NCBI RefSeq assembly: GCF_014805685.1
Contig: NC_060911.1
Coordinates: forward strand, 9,152,212 to 9,216,211
DNA from: Silurus meridionalis
Lineage: Eukaryota; Chordata; Actinopteri; Siluriformes; Siluridae
Reading direction: 5' to 3'
Length of the DNA: 64,000 nucleotides
A program made the position numbers and the translations under genes. Numbering within the stretch: the first letter of the stretch is position 1; the number at the start of each line of letters is the position of its first letter. Below are positions 13,312-23,853 of this stretch, in pieces. Under the pieces are notes generated by a model. The model did not search any database. It was given only the letters and a program-made list of their open reading frames with translations, and was not told the DNA's origin.

Positions 13312-14218
13312 GCTGTTTTTGTTGTTATTATTGATATAATTAATTCAAAGATTTATATACATCCTACTGAAGGATCTTGAGGTTATCAGATTATTATGCA
13401 CATTATCATGCGTGTTGGGTATCGAGCTATAACTTTGATCCGATAATTGGCACAAAAGGAGTATGCTTTTGCTGTGCTGCACGGTTTGTATCGCATGAGC
13501 TTATAAAGACAGAACAAAGATTAACAGAACAAAGACGTGCATTAACATGTATAGGAAATACAGCATCTAGAGTATTTTTAGATAATGGAATTAAACTGCT
13601 GCCTGCTGGGAAATACACAAGCTCGTCCATCACACCCCATGCTGGAACGGCCATTAGGAATGCAAACACACACATGGAGAGGAAAAAATAGTGGCATCAG
13701 ACACCACACTCTGCATGAGCGAACTTTAAAAGCAGTTAGGAAAATGCAAACAATGGCATAGTATAATATTGTGGGTTTAGTGTTTTGTACATGACTGAGC
13801 TGTGAATGTTTAGAAACATTTCTAACCTTCAATTTACTGTTTTGGTTTTTTGTTTTTTCAGAGAAATTATAAAACAGAAATACATACAGTGGGGGAAATT
13901 ATATGATCCCCTGCTGATTTTGTAAATTTACCCCCTTATAAAGAAATGAACAGTCTAGAATCTTTATGGAAAGTTTATTTTACAGAGAGAGAAAAAATAT
14001 TTAAAAAAATCCAGTGAAAACAATAAAATAAAATGATATATAAATTAATTTGTATTTGAAATAAGTACTTGTCCCCCTAACAACCAGCAAGAATTCTGAC
14101 CACCACACACCTAATTAGTCATGTCCCTTTAAGAAAGAACTCCTAATATCAACTGATTATGTGTATAGAAGACACTTATTATCGAATTGACATCTTCCAA
14201 TCAAACCTTTTCACCACG

Positions 14219-14590
14219 ATGGGCAAGACCAAAGAGCTGCTAATGGATGTCAGGGACAGGATAGACCTGCACAAGGCTGGAATGGGCTACAAGACCATCA
14301 ACAAGAAGCTTGGTAAGAAAGAAACCACTGTTTGCGCGATTAATAGAAAATGTAAGAAATAGAAGATAAGTCAATCCCCCTTGCTCTGGAGCTCTAATGC
14401 AAAATCTCACCACAAGGGGTAAGGATGATTCTGAGAAAGGTGAGGGATCGGCCCAGAATAAATTGGGAGGAGCTTGTTAATGATCTCAAAAGGAGCTTGG
14501 ACCACAGTCACTAAGAAAACCATTGTTCACATACCATGGTCTCTCTGCTCAATAATGGACATGAACAGGCCCGTCTGACCTTTGCCAACG
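14219..14590 (+). pseudogene. Tc1-like transposase, N-terminal part
   Basis: The frame opens with [16 protein letters not shown] and continues [16 protein letters not shown], the paired-type helix-turn-helix that binds the terminal repeats in Tc1 transposases. A stop occurs at about 14360. Decayed coding text continues (GGGAGGAGCTTGTTAATGAT, ACAGGCCCGTCTGACC) up to the LINE insertion at 14590. The reading frame resumes its family order at 17168 (GAACACCTGAATGATTC). Confidence 0.8.
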
Positions 14591-17167
14591 GAGTATGCAT
14601 CCCACCGCAGGCCAATGTGAGTGATGCACTGCAAAACCTGGCAAACCAAATATCCACCTTGAAGCAAAAACCTCTGGATTCTCTTTATATTATAACTTTA
14701 ACAGAGCAAAACTAACACTTGAACTTCCAAAGTACTGGCAGCATATTATTTGTCCCACAAGATAAGAAAACACACTGGATCACTGCAACACCATTCTTAA
14801 GGACGCATATCGCTCTGGACCCCAGGCAGCCTTGGTGAACTCTGATCACTGCTTGGTAGAAACTCAAATCTGCTAAGCCTGTAGTCAAAACGGTGAGAAG
14901 ATGGTACAGTAAGACAAAGCAGGAACTACAAGACTGCTTTGACTGCACAGATTGGAGTGTCTTTGAGGCTGGAACTGACAGCCTGGATGAACTGACTTAC
15001 ACTGTGACATCTTACATCAGCTTTTGTGAAGACATGTGTGCCAACCAAAACCTTCTGCAAATTCAGTAACAACAAGCCATGGTTCACAGCCAAACTAAAA
15101 AAAACTGAGACATGCCAAAAAAGACGCCTACAATGCACTGTATAAGCAGGCCAGGAATCTACTGAAAAAAGAGCTCAGAATAGCCAAACAAAGCGACTCT
15201 GAAAAGCTCAGATCCTGCATCAGTGTGGAAAGGCCTGCAAGATAGCACAAACTACAGGAGACTACCCCTCTCCACTGAAGCAAACAAAGACCTGGCTGAT
15301 GACCTCAACACCTTATACTGCAAGTTTGAGACCAATACCTTCACACCTCTTATCCAACCCAGCCCACTGTCTGTCCCATCAAACCTCTGGGAACTACTCC
15401 CAGCACTCAAGTTGCGCTCACAATCTGTGAAGAGGATGTGATTTGGCTCTTTCTAAGACAGAAGACAAGGAAAGCTCCTGGCCCAGATGGTGTCTCTCCC
15501 TCCTGTCTCAAAGCATGTGCTGACAACTGGCTCCTATCTTCAACCATATCTTCAACAGATCACTGGAGCTATGTGAGGTCCCCTCCTGCTTTATACTCTC
15601 CACAATCATCCCGGTCCCCAAGAAACCCTCCATCACTGGACTGAATGACTACAGGTCTGTTGCTCTGACATCTGTTGCCATGAAGACCTTTGAGCAGCTG
15701 GTATTGGCCCACCTAAAGTCTGTAACAGAACAGCTGCTGGATCCCCTACAGTTTACCTACAGAGCCAACAGATCAATAGATGATGCAGTCAGCATGGGGC
15801 TGCACTACATTCTGCAACACCTTGACTGCCCAGGGACATATTCCCGGATTCTGTTTGTCGACTTCAGTTCGGCTTTTAATACAATAATTCCCGAAAATTC
15901 TCCACTCCAAGCTCCTAAAATTCACCAATTGTCAGTGGATCACCAGCTTCCTGACAGGCAAAAAACAACAGATGGGACTGGGAGGTATTACCTCCAGTAT
16001 TCGGACAGTCAGCACTGGCGCTCCTCAGGGATGTGTCCTCTCCCCACTGCTATTCTTCCTCTACACTAATGACTGCATGTGAAGTGACCCAACTGTAAAC
16101 TTCTGAAATTTGCAGATGATACTATAGTCATCGAACTCATCCAAGATGGCGATGAGTCTGCATATCAGCAGGAGATGAAGCAACTGGTGCTATGGTGCAG
16201 TCAGAACAGCCTAGAGCTAAACACACTCAAAACTGTGGAGATGATAGTGAACTTCAGGAAACACCCCTCAACACTACTCCCCCTCACAATGTCCAACAGC
16301 CCTGTGTCATCTGTGGAGATTTCTGGGCACTACTATTTTACTACCATCTAGGGACTACCATTTCCCAAGACCTGAAATGGGAGTCCACCAGAAACTGCAT
16401 TCTCAAAAAGGCCCAGCAGAGAATATATTTTCTATGCCCATAAGGAAGTTCTACACTGCAGTCATTGAATCTGTTCTGTGCTCATCAATCACCATCTGGT
16501 TTAAAGCAGCAACAAAACAGTTAAAACTGCAGAAAAAATAATTGGTGTGCCCCTGCCCACTCTTCAGGACTTGTACCATACAAGAACCAGAAACAGGGCA
16601 GGAAAATGCACTACTGACCCTTTGCACTCTGGACACAACCTCTTTCAGCTCCTCCCTTCTGGTAGGCACTACAGAACACTGTTTACCAAAACTGCCAAAC
16701 ACAGGAACAGTTTAATTCCCAAGGCAATCAGCCTCATTAATAACTCAACTTAATTATATGCCCTGCTTCATATCTATAAGTCCTGCATTATCAGAACTGT
16801 CAGTCATCACATCATCCGTTTATGTTACGCACACTATTGCTGCTGTATATTGTCCAAAAGTAACTCTTGATCATGCCTGATGCACAATAATGTTATTTGC
16901 ACTACCATGCATTCTCACACTTTATGTACATTACTGATATGTCATGTACTCTGTATCCCTGTTTAACACTATATTGTCTATATGTCTATATTGTCTCACA
17001 CTGTCTATATTGTCTTGTATAGCCTGTTTTGTGTTGCCTTGTCTGTTTTGTCTTGTATAGTCCAAGCTAAATGTGTTGTGTTATTTATGTCTGTACTTTT
17101 CAGAGTCACTAATAGCTGGAACCAAATTTCTTATGTGTCAACACACTTGGCCAATAAACTTGATTCT
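14591..17167 (+). mobile_element. Non-LTR retrotransposon (jockey/CR1-type LINE)
   Basis: This LINE sits inside the Tc1 element. In order it shows an endonuclease remnant ending in SDHC (about 14860), a reverse transcriptase (15430-16330) with [12 protein letters not shown] and FADDT-like ADDTIV, and a C-terminal region with LLPSGRHYR (about 16650). A 3' untranslated end of repeated TTGTCT phrases terminates at CCAATAAACTTGATTCT. Frameshifts and stops break the frame many times. No target duplication is visible at 14590/17168. The 5' part of the endonuclease is missing. I place it in the jockey/CR1 supergroup but do not fix the family. Confidence 0.85.
15223..16755 (+). pseudogene. LINE reverse transcriptase, broken
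   Basis: Pieces in three frames follow the usual order. [18 protein letters not shown] (RT block start, about 15470) leads to FEQLVLAHL and [17 protein letters not shown] (about 15690-15790). [14 protein letters not shown] (about 15850) holds the first catalytic aspartate. ADDTIVIEL (about 16110) is the active-site ADD box. NTLKTVEMIVNFR and the C-terminal LPTLQDLYHTR and LLPSGRHYR follow. At least four frame changes are needed, so the protein cannot be made. Confidence 0.8.
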
Positions 17168-17896
17168 GAACACCTGAATGATTCAGAATATGCTTTGGAG
17201 AATGTGAGCTCTTTGGTATCAACTCGACTCACCGTGTTTTTGCAGGCAGAGAAATACTGAATATGACCCCAAAAACACCATCCCCACCGTCGAACTTGGA
17301 GGAAAAAACATTCTGCTATGTGACTGATTCTCTGCTAATGGTACAGGAAGACTTCACCACATAAACGGGGCCAGGCACTGCAGAAACTTAGGTGAGAACC
17401 TACTGGCCTCAGCCAGAACAGTGAAGATAGGTCGTGGATGAAACTTCTAGTATGACAATGACCCAAAGCATATGGCCAAGGCAACAATCTGATGGTCTTG
17501 TAGCCCATTCAAGCCTTGTGGAGGTCTACAATCTTGTTCCTGACGTCCTTTGACAGCTCTCTGGTCTTGCCCATTGTGGTTTGAATGGAAGAGGTTGATT
17601 CTGTGACTGGTGTCTTTTATAAACATAACAAGGTAATATTAGAATTTATTTTCTGCAGGGACAGGACTAATTTGGGTCTGAGGGATTCAGAATTCTTGCT
17701 AATTTGGTACAGGATCAAATGCTTATTTCACTCAATCAAATACAAATTAATTTATTACCTTTCTTTTTCTGGATATTTTTTATATTCGGTCTCTTTCCAT
17801 TAAAAAAACCTACCATTAAAATTCTAGACTATTTCATTGTAAGGGGGTAAATTTACAAAATCAGCAGGGGATCAAATAATTATTCCCCCCACTGTA

Positions 17897-18646
17897 CCAT
17901 ATTGCTTTGCAGTTTTTGTGCATACTGATTGTTTCATGAGCACAGAAGCGCCAACATTTGTTCTCCACATAATTGCCTTAAATGATTGCAATTCATATTT
18001 TTATCATTTTCATAATACATTTTAGTGATTTGTAACATCAGATTCTTTTGGAAAGCAATATGTTTTGAAGTTAATATTACTCTGCCTAAGGCTACTTTTG
18101 CTAAAATAGTCCAATTGCAATAGAAACATTTGGAGCTCAGGGCGTACTAGTACTAGTAAGATGTACTAGTTTTGCCATCTACTTCAAAAGTTCACCCCCT
18201 TTTTACATTCCATCTCCAGGTATTTAGTAGAACTAAAGTTGATAGATTGTGATGGCTATCAAAAACATATATATATGGATGCAAGCATTTGTAATGCGTT
18301 GCATTGTTTTTAACATACATTTTCATACTTTTATTAATAAAGTGACCAAAAATTTATGAACAATGTTTTATATGTAAAATGATTCTCCTCACTAAACTGT
18401 TTCCCGGGCGCGTTCTCTCAGCAACACTGCTGCTATGTGAATATGATGTATCACAACACTACGGAGACCGAGACGTGTCCTGAGATTCACATAGAATATA
18501 GGTTAACATGGCAGAGGTAGAGCTGCATGTTCCTGGAGACAGAACAAAAAAAAATTTTTTTTTTCGCACTTTAAACGATTGTTTGTGAAAGGGCCATGCA
18601 TTAGAAGTAAGAAGCTTACTGTAAGTACAATTTATGCTGAAATCAT
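17897..18646. other. Unique DNA
   Basis: No gene or known repeat is recognised. A GC-richer patch at about 18400-18540 (with CCCGGGCGCG) stands out from its AT-rich surroundings. Confidence 0.4.
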
Positions 18647-18698
18647 ATCTATCTATCTATCTATCTATCTATATCTATCTATATATATATATATATAT
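18647..18698 (+). repeat. (CTAT)n(AT)n microsatellite
   Basis: CTAT tetramers run into AT dinucleotides, directly abutting the Tc1 relic that follows. Confidence 0.9.
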
Positions 18699-19298
18699 GT
18701 GCTTGGGTTCTTCAGCATGACAAAGATCCAAAACACACCAGCAAGTCCACCTCTAAATGGCTGAAGAAAAACAAAATAAAGACTTTGGAGTGGTCTTGTC
18801 AAAGTCCCGATGTGAACCCTATTAAGATAGATGAGTGGCTGCTAAGGGTGGCCCAACCAGTTATTAAGTTTAGAGGGCAAACACTTTTTCACACAGGACC
18901 ATGTAGTTTGGGATTTTGTTTTCCCTCAATAATAAAAACCTTCATTTAAAAACTGCATGTTGTGTTCACTTGTGTTATCTTTTACTAACTAACTTTTTTT
19001 CGGATTCTCCCATTAGGGGTCGCCACAGCGAAACATCCGCATGTTTAATTTGGCACGTTTTTATGCTGGATGCCCTTCCTAACGCAACCCTCCCCATTTT
19101 TCCGGGCTTGGGACCGGCACTAAGGCTTGTGCAACCCTAATGGCTGGGGTTGGTTCCCTGACCGGGGATCTAACCTGGGCCGCAGTGGTGAGAGCGTCGC
19201 ATCCTAACCACTAGACCCCCAGGGAACCTCTTGTGTTATCTTTTACTAATATCTATATTAGTTTGATGGTTTGAAGGGCAAACACTTTTTCACACCAC

Positions 19299-19301
<3 letters not shown>
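18699..19301 (+). mobile_element. Tc1-like relic (3' half), split by a SINE
   Basis: The first 200 bp encode [17 protein letters not shown] and [15 protein letters not shown], the third catalytic region of a Tc1 transposase. An internal jump removes the rest. The 3' end then contains CAAACACTTTTTCACAC twice (18888-18904 and near 19279-19296), ending in ACCACTG at the microsatellite. The SINE at 18989-19229 sits inside it. A sister relic of the same subfamily is at 61857-62172. Confidence 0.75.
18989..19229 (-). repeat. tRNA-Glu-derived SINE with 20-bp duplication
   Basis: Read on the minus strand, the head is close to a tRNA-Glu gene: GTTCCCTG, then GTCTAGTGGTTAGGATGCG (A box), then CGCTCTCACC with a CTC anticodon loop, then a B-box-like GGTTAGATCCC. 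The body ends with the RTE-type tail (GGCGACCCCTAATGGGAGAA). The same 20 bases lie at 18969-18988 and 19230-19249, a perfect target duplication. The host is a Tc1 relic. Confidence 0.93.

Positions 19302-19386
<85 letters not shown>
19302..19386 (+). repeat. Compound (GT)n(AT)n microsatellite
   Basis: About 18 bp of GT followed by about 65 bp of AT, directly at the end of the Tc1 relic. Confidence 0.95.
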
Positions 19387-19391
<5 letters not shown>

Positions 19392-20340
19392 ATTAAATAA
19401 AATTTCCTGGTTATTAGCCAATTAAAAAAAATCACAGACCATCAGCTAAAAACAAATTTAAAAAGCCCATACCAATTTTTGTTTTTTTTACAGACTTTTC
19501 AACACTTATCATAAATTTTCTTGAATGCAGTCCAATATATATGAGATCAAATGTCATAATCTTATTTGATCCAGTTATTCCAGTTCCAGTGAGATTTGGT
19601 CTTGTTCAGGCACCAGGGCTACATTTAACAGCTTTTAGAGTTTCTGCATGCTCCTTCGCTTCACAATATAAGTTCATCTTGTGGTATAAATGTAACAATT
19701 GTTATAATTGTACAGCTTCTTGCCTCAGAGGCTCTCAGAAAGCTAAGTGTGGAGGATTGCAGCAGTGAAATGCCTCAACTCATTTCCTCATGAAGCCTAT
19801 AAAAACATTATCTTTTTAAAATATTTAAATATTGAACTACGGTTAAGTATTAGTTTTAACATGGTTTCTAATGGAAAAGTAGATAAAAACATTTGTATTA
19901 AATTTTCATCATCAAGCAATTGAAACACATTTTTACAATTACAATAGTGATAAGGTACAGTTTGTTTTTCTCTATGATTTATTACTTTTATTGTAACCAT
20001 TTTGATTTTTCGGGTTCATCATACACCACACCTGCATCCTGCATTGTAATTACTTAACAATTTCTAAGATGCATTGAAAGCTATAACACACAGTTTAACA
20101 ATGATATTATACTAATGAACAGTACAGTATACAATATTCCTGAAGCAACATCTGCTTTTCCTCTACATTTGCAACACAGTAGCAACACTTATTTTGGTTG
20201 CAGTTAAAAAAGAAATAAGTGTACTAACTGGGGAACATCGCATTTGAAATGGGGCTAAATTTTAACATTAAACATCCAAAATGTTATGTGGTGAGTGTAA
20301 ATTTTATTTACACTATCACATTTTATTAACAACCGTACCC
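19387..20340. other. Unique AT-rich DNA
   Basis: No gene or repeat family is recognised. Confidence 0.45.
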
Positions 20341-20345
20341 CTACA

Positions 20346-20616
20346 TGTCTGCCTCAGGGACCCGCCGAAGGGCATCGCTTCGCCTCAGGGATCCGCCTCA
20401 GACCTCCTAGGTAGTCCGCGTTAAGTCTTGCAGTGTCTGATGCTGGCACCCAACTTTCCTAAAGCCCCGGCTCAAGCATGTTCATGCCTGTGCTAGTTTA
20501 GTCTGCCCATAAGCCAACAGTCACCTTTACACTTTGCCTACTATCTCATTAAAGATTTTTATTTTGAACTCTGCGTGCGTCCTGCATTTTAGGTCCTTCC
20601 AATTGCGCTCCTGGCA
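20346..20616 (+). mobile_element. Solo LTR with 5-bp target duplication
   Basis: The 271-bp segment starts TG (TGTCTGCC) and ends CA (CTCCTGGCA). CTACA lies immediately before (20341-20345) and after (20617-20621), the 5-bp duplication expected of Ty3/gypsy-type integrases. A polyadenylation-like ATTAAAG sits near 20548. The end (GGTCCTTCCA then CTGGCA) resembles the LTR end at about 23340-23366 (GGTCCTTCCA then CTGACA). No internal sequence is present, so it probably formed by LTR-LTR recombination. Confidence 0.8.
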
Positions 20617-20621
20617 CTACA

Positions 20622-22648
20622 GTATATCACAATTTTAAACATATATATAAAAACTCAAACTATAATAAAAGTTTTATATAAGTATTTTAAGTATATTGCA
20701 GTAAAACAGTCTCTGAGGTATATTGGTGTTTTTTGAAGTCTGTTGAAATGTGCCTTTCTTATGACTGTAACAAAATCATTTCGACTGCTCCAGTGTCTAA
20801 TTTAGGCTTGTTTTCCTCCCATGTAACATGATCACTTGGAGACAGGACCGGTATTACATTTATCTCTGCAACATCAATGAAGCTGCACTGGTTTTATTGC
20901 CAATTTATTTTAATTATTCATGGCTAGGACTATGTTGACAATGTAAAAAAATGGAGAAAATCTACAATATAACTTAAATGAATGGATGATTGTAGCTTCT
21001 GAGGATCAGGGCTACGTTTACATGGAACATTCGAAAAGGTTTTAAAAACAAAACCAAAAAATGGTTTAAAATCATTTAAGAATTCCATATACACAGTATG
21101 CAGAGGATTTGTGTAATTGTTTCTTCAGTATGGGAGTGAGAACTAATGATACAATCACCCATATCTTGATAACACTGTTGTTTGACAACAAAGGAAAATG
21201 AATGGTGTGGGGAAAAAGGTTTGCTAATCACTTCCACATAACTATATTATTGGCAAGGGACAGACAATGAAAATGTGACAAAACATTCAGGAATATCAGC
21301 ATTTACAGTTGGGTGTTGGTACATTATTGAAAAGAAACACTGAACAGCTAAAATTACACAGTCGATTTAATTAGCACTGATTGCTAATAAAAAAGAGCAG
21401 GGAGTTGGGGGAGGGGGTCTGGAGGAGTCTCGATATATAAAAATACCCTACCAAGTCTCATGATGGTTTGTTTAAAAGACTGGATGTTGTGGTATATTCT
21501 GCAACTCATTATTAGATTATTGATAACACTGTTGTTAAACAAGAGGGAAATATGGGTTCTGTAGAAAAGTTAGCTTATGACACAAAATAATAATAACAAT
21601 ATAAAAAAATATATAAGTAATTGGAAAGGCACATATAAGTCAATGGGAAGACAAAGTGGCAGTGGAAATGAGACAAAACAATCAGGAATATCAACATTTA
21701 CTTCAGATATGTTGGTATATTATTATTATAAGATACCAAAAAGCTACAATTTCATTATAAATATAATTAGCACTTTCAGCTAACTAAAAGAGAAAACAGG
21801 AGGTGGGAGCTAGTGAGAGAGGAGTTGCATTATTAATGATGCAATATATTATATCTTATAAACACCACTCATTTAAAAATAACTCTTGTGAAGATATTTT
21901 TAAAAGACTGAATATTGTGGTTTATCATGCACCCAATCATTGTTTGTACCTGGTATGAGCATCTTTCTTTGAATTTAGGTTAAAATACAGGCAATCTTGT
22001 TCCCATTTTCTCAGGCTCTGTAAAAGCACATTAAAACCCCATCGATCCTCCAAACTCTGCAGTGTAATCTGAACGTAAAGAGGAAAAAACACACATACAG
22101 CCAGCGTATAGATTCACAGCAGAGCGGGGGAATGAGCACCGATCGATAGCAGTGATCAGGAATAAAATAACCTTTTGATGACGAGAGGAAATGCGATCCA
22201 TTTGTCCCGGTGGTATTGATTCTCTCTCTACCTCATTTTTCTTGAGTGCTTACGCAAAAAAAACAGGAAGAAAGATAATAGTAGGAACACCTACAGCGGT
22301 GTTAAGACGAGCGGTGTGAAGAAGATAAACCCGGCTTGGATGGATGTTAATCTGTGAGTAAAGGTGAATGGATGCAGATTGGATAAGGATGGGAAACAGA
22401 GAATTGTGTATCTTGTGTTAAACAGTTGGGTGAAGAATCATGTAGATGAGTTTCCACTATGTAATTTGTTGCACTGAAGATGTGGAGTAGCAACAAATGC
22501 AGTAATCATTTAAAAAAATATATAATAAATAAACATGGACATAAATATAATTATAGAGTTAGTTATTATCCTTATAGCTAAAGAAAATTTATGTCACACA
22601 AAAAACATGTACAACAAGAACAAAATTTATTGTTTGGTGTAATGTCCA
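20622..22648. other. Unique DNA
   Basis: No gene is recognised. Two stretches, about 21125-21560 and 21520-21900, share phrases (ATTGATAACACTGTTGTT, GTCAATGGGAAGACA-like, AATCAGGAATATCA, ATTTA...TGTTGGT). They look like an old imperfect tandem duplication with a spacing of about 400 bp. The stretch 22030-22260 is less AT-biased and conserved-looking. Confidence 0.45.
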
Positions 22649-22727
22649 TTTTTATGGATGGATGGATGGATGGTGGATGGATGGATTTAAGTAAGTAAGA
22701 AAGTATGGATGGAAGAAGAAAATATAT

Positions 22728-22811
<84 letters not shown>

Positions 22812-22815
22812 AAAG
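22649..22815 (+). repeat. (GGAT)n and (AAGA)n microsatellites
   Basis: A short GGAT array (22655-22686) is followed after a gap by about 85 bp of AAGA tetramers (22729-22813). Confidence 0.95.
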
Positions 22816-23334
22816 GGAAATTGTTACAGACAGAAAAAAGATGTTTTGCTGTTTGTGCGATTTTCTGCCATTTGTTTTTGACTGTGTTTAGTCTTTTAAT
22901 GTCAAAAAACAATACTTTGTATTATCTCAGAGAGGGGGGGGGAATAAAGGAACGAGAACAATTGAGCGAGGGAAACATAGGATGAGAGAGAGCACGAGGC
23001 TTGAAGGGATGCAAATTGATTTCACGCTGTGAGAATAAGAGAAAGTTGATGTATTTGCTTTGTGCTGAGGAGAATTGAGCTCATTTCTTTCTGCAGGTGA
23101 TGTGTGTATAAGCACTAAAGGAAATGTGCCTCACATACAAGGTTTCAAGCTATTAAGAGTTTGTCATATGTACAGTCTGTTACACCATACAATAAAAGTC
23201 TTCCTCAGTAAATCCTCCAGCAGCCTATAGCATAAATAATAATGGACATAATGGAAAAAAAATATATATTTAAATAAATATTTTAGTCCGGTTTTTCGGA
23301 CTAGCGTTTTATTATTATTTATTTATTTTTTGGA
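22816..23334. other. Unique DNA, AT-rich towards the right
   Basis: No gene is recognised. A degenerate CCGGTTTTTCGGACTAGCG phrase near 23288 precedes the LTR remnant. Confidence 0.4.
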
Positions 23335-23383
23335 CATTCGGGTCCTTCCACTCACGTTCTCTGACAGAACAATCTGGCCAAAT

Positions 23384-23853
23384 ATGGACCCCGCGGACGC
23401 ACCAGAATTAAGGCAGAGTGTAGACTGCCTGAAGCAGATCTGCGCCACCCACGACCAGCAGCTGCAAGATATTGGTTCGGTACTTCAAGACTTACTGCAG
23501 CACACTGGTCAAAACCCCAGTACCTTCACCCATCGTCTCACCTGCACCACCGACCACCTGATGCCACCGGCACGTTTTGCCAGGGAACCAGGACACTGCC
23601 GCTCCTTCTTAACTCAATGCGGCATGATCTTTCAACTTAAACCCTCTTTCTTGTGATTTCTCTCTCCAGTGGGCCACCGCAGTGTGGGAAAACCAAACCC
23701 CCCACTGCTTATCCATTTCCACCTTCTCTGGCAAACTCCAGAGGACTCCCAAATTAAAAAAAGAGGCGTCGCTCCAGAGGCTTCTGTCTCTACTGCGGGG
23801 AGGCTGGACACATGGAAATTTCCCGCCCAGTAAAAGACCGGGCTCGTCGCTGA
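23384..23853 (+). pseudogene. gag remnant with zinc knuckle
   Basis: The ATG lies just after the primer-binding site and opens MDPADAPELRQSVD. A capsid-like RFAREPGHCRSFLTQC follows near 23575. A frame change and a large deletion then lead to the zinc knuckle CLYCGEAGHMEISR at about 23785-23830. The usual last cysteine is replaced by Arg, so the knuckle is damaged. The gag stop TGA (23851-23853) overlaps the pol ATG (23852-23854). Confidence 0.75.

Larger units (their letters stand above)
12767..13884. other. Unique DNA between microsatellites
   Basis: No gene is recognised. It contains CA and ATT arrays listed separately. Overlapping frames at 13377-13832 on both strands have no recognisable domain. 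Confidence 0.4.
13887..17894 (+). mobile_element. Fold-back Tc1-like element, interrupted by a LINE
   Basis: Terminal inverted repeats CAGTGGGGG and the matching right end at 17894 are each flanked by TA (13885-13886 and 17895-17896). The inverted similarity is far longer than a normal terminal repeat. The right part at about 17500-17894, read in reverse, repeats the left part through the start of the transposase gene (the reverse of 17510-17580 again reads ATGGGCAAGACC and continues into the coding region). A piece of transposase middle sits at 17168-17490. A 2.6-kb LINE splits the element at 14591-17167. No intact transposase remains. Confidence 0.85.
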
